Below are positions 19,055 through 26,854 of a stretch of 64,000 nt of DNA, in pieces. Within the stretch, counting starts at the first letter, position 1. Each line of letters begins with the position of its first letter. The stretch lies in NCBI GenBank assembly GCA_033344775.1, contig JAWPMT010000002.1, forward strand, positions 558,001-622,000, given 5' to 3'. The DNA is from Cytophagales bacterium (GTDB taxonomy: Bacteria; Bacteroidota; Bacteroidia; Cytophagales; Cyclobacteriaceae). The notes under the pieces are model-generated. The model was given only the letters and a program-made list of their open reading frames with translations. It did not search any database and was not told the DNA's origin. The translations under genes and the position numbers were made by a program.

Positions 19055-19437
19055 GAATTGTTTTTTCTATAGTAGTTCTATTTTTGGCTGTTCAGGTAGT
19101 AGGCCAGGATTTACGTGCAGACCTGGCACTCGTTAAATCCGAAGCTTTGCATAAGGAGGAATTCAAGGAAGAGAAAAGCTCCTTTTTTAAAGGAATATTG
19201 AAGGTTTACAGTAATCACATTTCCGATCAGATCATCAATGACTGCATTTATGAAGAATCCTGTTCCGAATTCAGTCAGGGTGCGATGCGTGCTTTTGGCC
19301 CGTTGAAAGGTTCGATGTTATCCATGGACCGCATGATGCGTTGCAACCGGCTATCTCAATCCGGAACCATGCCCGTTCGTTTCAATGAAATTGGGAAAAT
19401 TTCAGATCATTGGTATCGTTATGCCAAGAAAAAGTAG
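19051..19437 (+). CDS. Secreted YidD-like protein
   Basis: This is a 128-residue protein with a signal peptide (IVFSIVVLFLAVQVVGQ). The mature part shows the YidD pattern: KVYSNHISDQ, then CIYEESCSEFSQGAM, then GPLKGSMLSMDRMMRC. These correspond to the family's Y..LISP, CR..PTCSEYA and RG....RLLRC blocks, including the conserved cysteines. Ordinary YidD is a short amphipathic inner-membrane protein that aids YidC-dependent insertion and usually sits by rnpA/yidC. This one is exported and sits in an operon with membrane proteins of unknown function, so it has probably taken another role. It overlaps both neighbours by a few bases. Confidence 0.75.
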   Translation: MRIVFSIVVLFLAVQVVGQDLRADLALVKSEALHKEEFKEEKSSFFKGILKVYSNHISDQIINDCIYEESCSEFSQGAMRAFGPLKGSMLSMDRMMRCNRLSQSGTMPVRFNEIGKISDHWYRYAKKK

Positions 19438-20284
19438 TGCACTAGTTGTTTGCTTGCTGCTGGGATTCGTTGCCTTTTCACAAACCAATTTTCAGGAGGA
19501 CTTTCGTTTCCTAAAGCATCTGGAAGGTTTGGAAGAGTGGCAGGAAGGCTTGCTGTTACTCACCCAATTGGAACCACAGGCAATCTCGTCAGGCAGGGCA
19601 GATACCCTCAATTTCTTTAAGGGGAAATTTACTTATAAATCAAAACAGCCAGAAGCTTCGGTGGAAGCATTCCGATTGGTAAATGAATCCAATTTGGAAT
19701 ACTATCGATATGCGAGGTTTTTTGGAGCGTTTCAGTCAGCATATACTGGAAATGTGTCTTCAGCTACTGATTTCCTGAATGCTTATCAACCGGAGGATAG
19801 TTTGTCTATCCGGATCAAAAACCTTCAATTAGCTGGATTGAACTTGATGAACAGAGATTACACCAGCTATCTGGATCGCCAAAGCCAGTTTACCTTGAAT
19901 TACGAATTGGAGCCTTATGAACAAGGCATGATGGAACGATACAATGACCTTCAGGCGTATAAGAAAAAGTCACCGTTTGTAGCAGGGTTGATGTCTGCCA
20001 TTGTTCCCGGAGCAGGTCGATTTTACATGGGTAAACCCGGACAAGGGATAGCTGCGTTTTTTGTGACTGGTGTTTTTGGGCTACAGGCCTGGGAAGGTTA
20101 TAGAAAGGACGGACCCGATAGTGCCCGGTTCATCATTTTTGGCTCTTTGTTTACCATCAGCCACGTGGCCAATATCTGGGGGAGTGCCCTGGGTGTGCGA
20201 ATAAGAAGAGAAGAATTTAACGATCAAATGAATGCATCGATATTGCTGGATATGCATATTCCTCTGCGGGTGCTTGTGGACTAA
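19421..20284 (+). CDS. Membrane protein with PGAGRFYMG motif, signal peptide
   Basis: The protein has 287 residues and a signal peptide (ALVVCLLLGFVAFSQ). A helical TPR-like region spans about 25-180. A C-terminal membrane hairpin opens with the small-residue motif IVPGAGRFYMGKPGQG at about 200 and continues to HVANIWGSALGVR. The motif resembles the SxxPGxGQxYxG signature of DUF5683/TM2-type hairpins. I chose the ATG at 19421, which gives the signal peptide and overlaps the YidD-like gene by 17 bases. The next gene carries a similar hairpin, so the two look like distant paralogues. The function is unknown. Confidence 0.7.
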   Translation: MPRKSSALVVCLLLGFVAFSQTNFQEDFRFLKHLEGLEEWQEGLLLLTQLEPQAISSGRADTLNFFKGKFTYKSKQPEASVEAFRLVNESNLEYYRYARFFGAFQSAYTGNVSSATDFLNAYQPEDSLSIRIKNLQLAGLNLMNRDYTSYLDRQSQFTLNYELEPYEQGMMERYNDLQAYKKKSPFVAGLMSAIVPGAGRFYMGKPGQGIAAFFVTGVFGLQAWEGYRKDGPDSARFIIFGSLFTISHVANIWGSALGVRIRREEFNDQMNASILLDMHIPLRVLVD

Positions 20285-21041
20285 TGCCCAGGAGCAGAAA
20301 GCCTATGAATTGATGGGTGAGGACCTGTATCAGGAGGCTGCACTTGCATTTGAAAGGGCGCTTTTTGATTCTAAGGACATACAGGAAAGAAACCTGTTCC
20401 TGATCCTTAAATCACAGTGTTATAAGGCACTGGGTGATTATGAAGCTGGGGTCAGAAATCTGAAAAGGATCCGGTTCCTCAATTCAGACAGCTTGAAACA
20501 AGCGGTGGATTATGAGACGGTGCTACTGCATTACCTCAACCACGAATATCAGGAAGCGTATTCCAGAATTGTTCGCATCAAGGCGAAGCAAACAGAAACG
20601 ATAGAAACGATGATCCTTTCTTTTCTGGTCAATGTGGATTTGCAGAAATGGGAGGAAGCCCGCGATTTGCTGATCAGTCAGGATTCGGTCTTTCAATTTG
20701 ATCAAGCCGACATTGATTACATCTTGCCACCTAAGTGGAAACTCAAAGATCCGGATAAGGCATACAATTTATCATTGCTTCCTGGAATAGGACAATGGTA
20801 TGCCGGGTATTTCTGGAAAGGTGTATTGTCCGGAAGTATCCAACTGGTACTGGGCGCTTTTAGCATCTATAGCCTGGTTGAAGGGTATTTCTTCTCCGGC
20901 ACTTTAACGGGAGTAGCTTTATTCTATACTTTTTACCTGGGAGGAGCCCGCTATGCTTCTCAACTTGCCCTACGAAAAAACCACGAACGCTCAGAGATCA
21001 TCAAGGAGAGGTTCTTTGAGAAGTTGGAGGAAGGGTCTTGA
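20232..21041 (+). CDS. TPR-like membrane protein with LPGIGQWYAG motif
   Basis: The protein has 269 residues with a cysteine-rich signal peptide (CWICIFLCGCLWTNA, cleavage before QEQ). A helical repeat domain covers about 20-165, and a C-terminal hairpin begins LSLLPGIGQWYAGYFWKG at about 182 and ends in GGARYASQLAL. It is similar in layout to the preceding gene product. Its first 17 codons lie inside the 3' end of that gene in another frame: the overlap is 53 bases, unusually long, yet it encodes a sensible signal peptide. It is the last gene of the run that starts near 18.4 kb, and no paralogue function is known to me. Confidence 0.7.
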   Translation: MHRYCWICIFLCGCLWTNAQEQKAYELMGEDLYQEAALAFERALFDSKDIQERNLFLILKSQCYKALGDYEAGVRNLKRIRFLNSDSLKQAVDYETVLLHYLNHEYQEAYSRIVRIKAKQTETIETMILSFLVNVDLQKWEEARDLLISQDSVFQFDQADIDYILPPKWKLKDPDKAYNLSLLPGIGQWYAGYFWKGVLSGSIQLVLGAFSIYSLVEGYFFSGTLTGVALFYTFYLGGARYASQLALRKNHERSEIIKERFFEKLEEGS

Positions 21042-21213
21042 CTTTATAATTCCGTCATTCCGGTGATCATTATTCCCTTGAACAAAGATTATTGCAAATG
21101 ATCTTGATCTGCCGAAATCTCATTAATTGTAAACCTAATACCTAAGTCTGAGATTCTCCGATAGGGCAGCTTAAATGATACCCTTTTTGATATAGTGTTA
21201 TTTGACCACAAAA

Positions 21214-21251
21214 AAAGGCGGCCTCCCGATAGCTATCGGGAGGCCGCCTTT
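21214..21251. terminator. Bidirectional terminator, 38-bp perfect palindrome
   Basis: The sequence is fully self-complementary across 38 bases, centred between 21232 and 21233, with the core CCCGATAGCTATCGGG and flanking A and T runs. It sits between convergent genes (end of the YidD-like operon and end of the TM2 gene) and can stop transcription from both sides. Confidence 0.9.
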
Positions 21252-21273
21252 CTTATTTCGTTAAGTCGTTGGC

Positions 21274-21669
21274 TTACCAAACGATGAACTTGTCATTGTC
21301 GATATATCGATCCATGTTACCTAGGATGATGTCGAAGAAATCAACCAGAGGTACAATACCGAAGATACCACCACAAGTAATGAAGTAAATTAGGATCAGA
21401 CCTCCTTTACCACCAAGATAAACCCTGTGGATCGCAAGACCTCCAAGGAACCATGCCAGGATCGCAGAAACAGCAACACTTTTGTCAGCTTTTACTGAAG
21501 CAGTTGCTAGTGCAGTTTGTAGATCAAATTCAGTCGTGTTCAGGTCGTTAATCACAGAAGTAGTCAGCACGTGCTCTACTTCCGCATCATTTACAAAGTA
21601 ATCACTGCTGGCGGCAGTTCCCATGTATCCGACGAAAACAAGTACTAGTACAGATAGGAATTTTTTCAT
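21274..21669 (-). CDS. TM2 domain-containing protein
   Basis: The product is a 131-residue protein with a signal peptide (LSVLVLVFVGYMGTAAS), a short exported stretch, and a C-terminal TM2 domain. The domain comprises helix SAILAWFLGGLAIHRVYLG, then GKGGLILIYFITCGGIFGIVPLVDFF. The G(I/L)xxHRxYLG element and the closing D-F are diagnostic of TM2. Proteins of this family are widespread in Bacteroidota, and their function is poorly defined. The gene is single, with a good promoter upstream and a strong palindromic terminator downstream. Confidence 0.85.
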   Translation of the reverse strand: MKKFLSVLVLVFVGYMGTAASSDYFVNDAEVEHVLTTSVINDLNTTEFDLQTALATASVKADKSVAVSAILAWFLGGLAIHRVYLGGKGGLILIYFITCGGIFGIVPLVDFFDIILGNMDRYIDNDKFIVW

Positions 21670-21702
21670 AGAATTAGTGATTTAATAAAAGTTATTCTTT
21701 GC

Positions 21703-21734
21703 CAAGAATAGCGGTTTTTTGAATGGTTTCAAAA
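21703..21734 (-). promoter_or_regulatory. Bacteroidota-type promoter for the TM2 gene
   Basis: On the minus strand TTTTG is followed after 19 bases by TATTCTTG, one mismatch from the TAnnTTTG -7 consensus. It lies 33 bases upstream of the TM2 start codon. Confidence 0.5.
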
Positions 21735-21776
21735 TAAAAAAAGATTTGCATATCAATTCAATCATTGGGGTTGAAA

Positions 21777-22979
21777 TTAAGCCTGAAAGGCGTTGCGACT
21801 CATACGAATACGACTGTCGAGCCCCATGGTAGAAGCACGTATGATTTTATGAGGCCCATGAAGCGTTTTAATATGATCCAGTGCTTGATAGAGTTGTAGC
21901 GATTCCTGTGTATCGGCAAAGAGATCAATTTGATGATGACCATGTACAAGATCACTTAGTCGTACACCTACTAGTCTGAGTCGCATTCGTCGTGTATACA
22001 AGGCATCATAAAGTCGTTGTACGGTTTGAAGTACCACCTGATCCGAGCCTGTATAGGCAATGTGTTTTTGCTTCGTCTCCGTATCGAAATTGGCATAGCG
22101 GATTTTAACCGAAACGCAGGCAGTGAGTTTATTTTCTTCCCTCAATTGATGACAAAGTCGTTCGACCATGGCAGTCAACATGGATTTCATTTTTGGGATA
22201 TCAATAGAATCTTCCGAGAACGTACATTCAGTAGAAATAGATTTACGTTCTTCGTATTGTTGAATAGGCGTGTGATCAATGCCCTGGGCTTTGAGCCAAA
22301 GCGATTTTCCATGTTTCCCGAATGCTTTCTCCAAAAGCTTCAAAGGCATTTTCCTGAGGATGTGTACATGAGTAACTCCCATCTCAGCTAGAAATAAAGT
22401 GGTCTTTGGACCAATGGAAGGAATTTTTCTTACCGGAAGGGGAGAGAGGAATTCACTTTCCGTACCCCGTTCCACCTGTTTTTCACCATTGGGTTTGTAT
22501 TCACCTGTGGCCACTTTTGCCACTAGTTTGTTGGTGGACATACCCATGGAAATGGTCAAGCCTGTTTCTTTGTTTATCCTTTGACGCAATTGTCTGGCCC
22601 ATTGAAAAGTACCAAAATACCGGTCCATTCCTGAAGCATCTACATAGAACTCATCGATGGACGATTTTTCGAATACCGGTGCATCCTCTTTGATGATATC
22701 CGTGACCATCCTCGAGTGATAGCTATAAGCTTCCATATCCCCGGAAATCACTTTGGCATCCGGACAAAGCTGAAGAGCCAGCCGCGTAGGCATGGCAGAG
22801 TGAATGCCGAATTTCCTTGCTTCGTAGCTACAAGAAGTGACGACACCTCGGCCATCCTTTCCACCAATGATTAATGGGATGCCTTTGAGGCGGTCATCTC
22901 TGAGGCACTCAACCGCCACAAAGAAAGCATCCAGGTCCATATGGATGATGGCGCGTTTTGGATCGTTTGCTTCAATCAT
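21777..22979 (-). CDS. dinB: DNA polymerase IV (Y-family)
   Basis: This 400-residue enzyme is an error-prone translesion polymerase. It begins with the palm motif IIHMDLDAFFVAVE at about 11-24, followed by YEARKFGI and the second catalytic motif KSSIDEFYVD at about 102-111. The thumb helix-hairpin-helix contains IPSIGPKTTLFLAEMG, and the C-terminal part is the little finger domain. Length is normal for the family. No clear clamp-binding tail is visible at the extreme C-terminus. It diverges from a small gene across a 92-base region with long inverted repeats, and an S24-type repressor is encoded 0.5 kb away, so damage-inducible control is likely. Confidence 0.95.
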   Translation of the reverse strand: MIEANDPKRAIIHMDLDAFFVAVECLRDDRLKGIPLIIGGKDGRGVVTSCSYEARKFGIHSAMPTRLALQLCPDAKVISGDMEAYSYHSRMVTDIIKEDAPVFEKSSIDEFYVDASGMDRYFGTFQWARQLRQRINKETGLTISMGMSTNKLVAKVATGEYKPNGEKQVERGTESEFLSPLPVRKIPSIGPKTTLFLAEMGVTHVHILRKMPLKLLEKAFGKHGKSLWLKAQGIDHTPIQQYEERKSISTECTFSEDSIDIPKMKSMLTAMVERLCHQLREENKLTACVSVKIRYANFDTETKQKHIAYTGSDQVVLQTVQRLYDALYTRRMRLRLVGVRLSDLVHGHHQIDLFADTQESLQLYQALDHIKTLHGPHKIIRASTMGLDSRIRMSRNAFQA

Positions 22980-22989
22980 TTCGTTCTTT

Positions 22990-23071
22990 TTGCTAAAATA
23001 TTTAGTATAATTGTGAAATAAAAGCAGAAATGCGCTAAATTAGTCTCTCAAAATACTAATAAATATAGCAA
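22990..23071. promoter_or_regulatory. Divergent dinB promoter with 19-bp inverted repeats (putative operators)
   Basis: TTGCTAAAATATTTAGTAT (22990-23008) recurs inverted at 23053-23071 with 15 of 19 matches. The left copy holds a perfect 13-base palindrome, CTAAAATATTTAG. A third, shorter palindrome CTAAATTAG lies between them at 23035-23043. The copies stand 10 bases before dinB and directly against the start codon of the divergent gene, as expected for repressor sites controlling both. Confidence 0.65.
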
Positions 23072-23407
23072 ATGGTAGCGAGTCAACTTTCCCCCGACCT
23101 TCAGATCAAAGAATTTGAAGCAGTAGATGCAGACATCACTTTTAGCGATCGGTACAAACTAAAACTGAGTTCAAAGAAGTTGCGCTCAGGTAAATGTCAG
23201 GTGAAGTTTTATGCCACTGTTCGAAATAAAAAAGACTTGCACGGTTATGTTTTGGTAGAATCTGATCAGACATTGAAGAGTGTAGTCAATGGGATCAAGG
23301 ACCGGCTACATACCATTCACGAGTCAGTTGACTTTCAACATATCCATTTATATTCTATTGGTAAGCAAAGCCAACAGGACATGGGGTTCATCTTTTTTGA
23401 TGCCTGA
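23072..23407 (+). CDS. Small protein of unknown function, divergent from dinB
   Basis: The gene encodes 111 residues without signal peptide or membrane helix. It looks like a compact alpha/beta domain: alternating strands (CQVKFYATVRN, LHGYVLVES) and one helix (LKSVVNGIKDRLHTIHE), ending in strands HIHLYSIG and MGFIFFDA. I recognise no family. The shared control region with dinB and the S24 repressor gene 100 bases downstream suggest a part in the DNA-damage response; this is inference from position only. Confidence 0.6.
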   Translation: MVASQLSPDLQIKEFEAVDADITFSDRYKLKLSSKKLRSGKCQVKFYATVRNKKDLHGYVLVESDQTLKSVVNGIKDRLHTIHESVDFQHIHLYSIGKQSQQDMGFIFFDA

Positions 23408-23508
23408 CCTGCTATGATAATAAGGGTGGAGTTTACCTGCGGAAGTCGAAGAAATTATATCATTTTTGTTGATCAACATTGAAGTTCAAACATCTATAAA
23501 ACAGGATT

Positions 23509-24285
23509 ATGTCAGTCATTGCCAATAACATCAAGTCACTTCGGAAAAAACTGGGTTTTACCCAGGAACAATTCGCCCAGAAAGTGGGGATCAAACGGTC
23601 CTTAATTGGTGCTTATGAAGAGGCACGTGCGGAACCACGCTTACAGACCCTGGTGGCTATTGCTGAGGCATTGGAAGTATCTACGGATGCCCTGATCAAT
23701 GATGACCTGACCAAAGGACATATTTCACCTGCTCAGAAACCAGTTAAGATACTGTCCATTACCGTGGATGAACAAGACAATGAGAACATCGAACTGGTTC
23801 CTCAGAAAGCAGCAGCAGGTTACCTGAACGGTTATGCAGATCCCGAGTTCGTTACAGAACTTCCGAAGTTCCAATTACCTGTATTGCCAAAGAATGCGAC
23901 CTATCGTGCATTTGAGATCCAGGGGGATTCCATGTTGCCTTTGACCCCAGGAACTATTGTTATTGGTAAATACATCGAATCAGCTGATGATATTAAAAAT
24001 GGAAAGACGTACATCCTAATCACACGACTGGAAGGAATCGTTTATAAAAGAGTATTTAACTATATCCAAGACAAAGGCAAGCTTTTTCTGGTTTCCGATA
24101 ATAAAGCGTACTCTCCATACGAGACCGACCCGGAGACCGTAGAAGAGATCTGGGAAGCCAAGGCGTATATTAGTATTGAGTTTCCCGATCCTGATGCAGA
24201 AGATGAGATTTCTCTGGAACAGCTTACGAATTTGGTAAAAGAAGTCCGACTAGATGTGAAGGATCTAAAAAAAGGTCTTTCTTAA
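23509..24285 (+). CDS. XRE-family repressor with S24 LexA-like peptidase domain
   Basis: The 258-residue protein has an N-terminal Cro/C1-type helix-turn-helix (LRKKLGFTQEQFAQKVGIKR at about 10-29) and a C-terminal S24 peptidase domain. The putative Ala-Gly self-cleavage site is in KAAAGYL at about 103-104, the catalytic Ser in QGDSMLP at about 141 and the catalytic Lys in IVYKRVF at about 180. A coiled C-terminal tail (EQLTNLVKEVRLDVKDLKKGL) follows. The complete catalytic set predicts RecA-stimulated self-cleavage as in LexA and C1. No phage genes are nearby, so it is probably the host SOS-like regulator of the dinB region. Confidence 0.88.
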   Translation: MSVIANNIKSLRKKLGFTQEQFAQKVGIKRSLIGAYEEARAEPRLQTLVAIAEALEVSTDALINDDLTKGHISPAQKPVKILSITVDEQDNENIELVPQKAAAGYLNGYADPEFVTELPKFQLPVLPKNATYRAFEIQGDSMLPLTPGTIVIGKYIESADDIKNGKTYILITRLEGIVYKRVFNYIQDKGKLFLVSDNKAYSPYETDPETVEEIWEAKAYISIEFPDPDAEDEISLEQLTNLVKEVRLDVKDLKKGLS

Positions 24286-24366
24286 TACGAATTTTCACTT
24301 TTTTGAGTCTAACCCGCACACATTGCATCATTTTTGCGTTATAGAAGGTCGGAACTCAAAAAACAC

Positions 24367-26853
24367 GTGAAACCACTAACTACCCTCGTCATTTTTTTGA
24401 CCTGTTTTACTGCTTGGGGGCAGTCTGAAACAACAATTACCGGTAAAGTCATCGAATCCCGCACGGGCACACCTATTCCTTTTGCTAATGTGTTTTTCGT
24501 TGGTACTACGGAAGGAGGAATTACCGATTTTGACGGAAATTTCAAGGTCACTACAACTACACCTGTAGATTCTTTAGAAGTTCGATATATCGGATACATC
24601 TCGAAGAAGAAGCCTATTAAAAGAGGTAAGGATCAAATCGTTAATTTTCAACTGGATGAAAACCTTACCGAATTGGAAGAGGTGGTTGTTTATGCAGGTG
24701 AAAACCCGGCATGGCCGATCATGCGTAATGTCATCGCGAATAAGAAGAAAAACGATAAACGATCGCTGAAGGCTTACGAATATGAGAGTTATACCAAAAT
24801 CGAGATTGATGTAGATAACATTTCGGATAAATTCAAGAACCGGAAACTGGTGCGTAAGATCACCTCTGTATTGGACAGCATCGAGCAGATTGCCGGAGAA
24901 GATGGAAAACCGATTTTACCAATTTTCATCTCAGAAGCCATTTCACGTTATTATTTCAGGACCGATCCGACTTATCGACATGAAAATGTCATTAAGACAA
25001 AGCTCAGAGGTGTCGGATTGACCGATGGCACTACTACGTCACAAGTCATCGGGTCCACGTTACAGGAATACAACTTCTATCAGAATTGGCTGAATATCGT
25101 TAATAAGGAGTTTGTGTCGCCGATCGCTAATGGTTGGAAAGGTAACTATCACTATTATCTGGAAGACAGCCTATACATCGGCGATGACTTTTGTTATCGG
25201 ATCGAGTTTGAGCCCAAGAATGAACAAAACCTGGCTTTTCGGGGCATGATGTGGATCGCGAAAGATGATTATGCATTAAAGCGCATTGATGCTGCTGTAG
25301 GAAAATCCGCAAACCTGAATTACATCGAAAGAATCAAAATTCAACAGGACCTCAAACGAACAAAGGCAGGTGCGTGGTTACCCGAGAAATCCAGAGTAGT
25401 CGTGGATGTGGCGCAGGTGACCAAGAAGACCGCTGGTTTGATTGCCAAATTCTACATTTCTGCTAAAGACTTTGTGGTGAATGAACCCAAAGACCTGCAG
25501 TTTTATCAGAACCCGGTAACCATGGAGGAAGATGTACAGGTCTACGATGAAGCTTATTGGCGGGAACATCGACATGATACCTTAAGTGCTACGGAAATGA
25601 ATGTATATCGCATGATCGATACGTTGCGATATATCCCAATGATCAAACTGATGACAGATGCGGCCAAGATCGCAGCAACAGGCTATTTCAGGTTGAATAA
25701 CCACTTTGACATTGGACACTACAGTACTTTTTTTGGAAACAATGACATTGAAGGAATTCGATTAGGCATAGGAGGGAAGACCAGGATTGGCTTGAGTAAA
25801 CATTTCACCCTGGGAGGTTATTACGGTTACGGCATTGATGATGAACGCCATAAATTCCAGCTTTATGGAGACTTTATCCTCTCAAGAAAGCGCTGGACCA
25901 AGCTACGGGTCGAAAAGCAAAAAGAAGTGGATCAGGTCTGGTTGCTGAATAGAGATATTCAGGGGGGAAGTTTCTTTTATACATTCAGTCGATTTGGGAC
26001 ACTTACACAGCCATTCCTGTTTAATAAAAACCGAGTTTCACTTACCCGGCAATTGAAGGCAGGTTGGCAACAGAACATCGATTTCAAACAACAATCTTTC
26101 ACACCCTTGTTCGATTTTAATTATCGAACCAGTGAAGTCAATGATCCATTGACGACCAGTAGTGATTTTGACATCACTGAAGTGAAAGTAAGTACCCGCT
26201 GGGGTAAAGATGAGATTTTCGTGATGAACGATAATGAGCGGGTCAGCCTGGGAACCGTCAAATGGCCGGCTGTAACGTTTACTTATACCTACGGGATCAA
26301 AGGACTGTTTGGCAGTGATTTTGAATACCATAAATTAGGATTGCGTATTGAGAAAAGACAAAAGGTGGCTTCTTTGGGAATCTCACGTTATCAATTCAAT
26401 GCTGGAATGGTGATTGGCGATTTACCTTATCCGTTACTGTACAACACCATTGGAAACGAGACCCCTTTCTATGTGAATTTTGCATATAACTTATTGAATT
26501 TCTTCGATTTTACGGCTGATCGGTATGCGGAACTTAGGTACCGTCATTCGTTTGAAGGATTGATATTGAATCATATTCCTTTATTACGTAAGTTAAAATG
26601 GCGTCTGGTGGCCAATGCCAATGTCCTTTACGGAAGCCTCCGGGAAGACAATAGAAATTTGGTGGTAGACGAAGGTGGTGTGCCCGTTCAGCCGTTTAAC
26701 ACGTTGGGAAGCAAGCCCTATGTTGAACTCGGTTATGGTATCGAAAATATTTTCAAGGTAGCACGTGTGGATTTCTTTCATCGACTGACCTATTTAGATA
26801 ATCCTGGTGCAAACAAGTTTGGAGTTAAGATCAGTTTCCAGCTTATTTTGTAG
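24367..26853 (+). CDS. DUF5686 outer-membrane protein with carboxypeptidase-like regulatory domain
   Basis: The protein has 828 residues. After the signal peptide (LTTLVIFLTCFTAWGQ) comes a CarboxypepD_reg-like domain at about 20-105 (ITGKVIESRTGTPIPFANV and FDGNFKV). A DUF5686 region follows, starting around PAWPIMRNVIANKKKN, with a long beta-strand-rich C-terminal half ending in SFQLIL, typical of an outer-membrane barrel. I place the start at the GTG at 24367, just before the signal peptide; a TTG 33 bases upstream is the only alternative and adds charged residues. The family is widespread in Bacteroidota and its substrate is unknown. The next gene follows after 1 base. Confidence 0.85.
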   Translation: MKPLTTLVIFLTCFTAWGQSETTITGKVIESRTGTPIPFANVFFVGTTEGGITDFDGNFKVTTTTPVDSLEVRYIGYISKKKPIKRGKDQIVNFQLDENLTELEEVVVYAGENPAWPIMRNVIANKKKNDKRSLKAYEYESYTKIEIDVDNISDKFKNRKLVRKITSVLDSIEQIAGEDGKPILPIFISEAISRYYFRTDPTYRHENVIKTKLRGVGLTDGTTTSQVIGSTLQEYNFYQNWLNIVNKEFVSPIANGWKGNYHYYLEDSLYIGDDFCYRIEFEPKNEQNLAFRGMMWIAKDDYALKRIDAAVGKSANLNYIERIKIQQDLKRTKAGAWLPEKSRVVVDVAQVTKKTAGLIAKFYISAKDFVVNEPKDLQFYQNPVTMEEDVQVYDEAYWREHRHDTLSATEMNVYRMIDTLRYIPMIKLMTDAAKIAATGYFRLNNHFDIGHYSTFFGNNDIEGIRLGIGGKTRIGLSKHFTLGGYYGYGIDDERHKFQLYGDFILSRKRWTKLRVEKQKEVDQVWLLNRDIQGGSFFYTFSRFGTLTQPFLFNKNRVSLTRQLKAGWQQNIDFKQQSFTPLFDFNYRTSEVNDPLTTSSDFDITEVKVSTRWGKDEIFVMNDNERVSLGTVKWPAVTFTYTYGIKGLFGSDFEYHKLGLRIEKRQKVASLGISRYQFNAGMVIGDLPYPLLYNTIGNETPFYVNFAYNLLNFFDFTADRYAELRYRHSFEGLILNHIPLLRKLKWRLVANANVLYGSLREDNRNLVVDEGGVPVQPFNTLGSKPYVELGYGIENIFKVARVDFFHRLTYLDNPGANKFGVKISFQLIL

Positions 26854-26854
26854 A

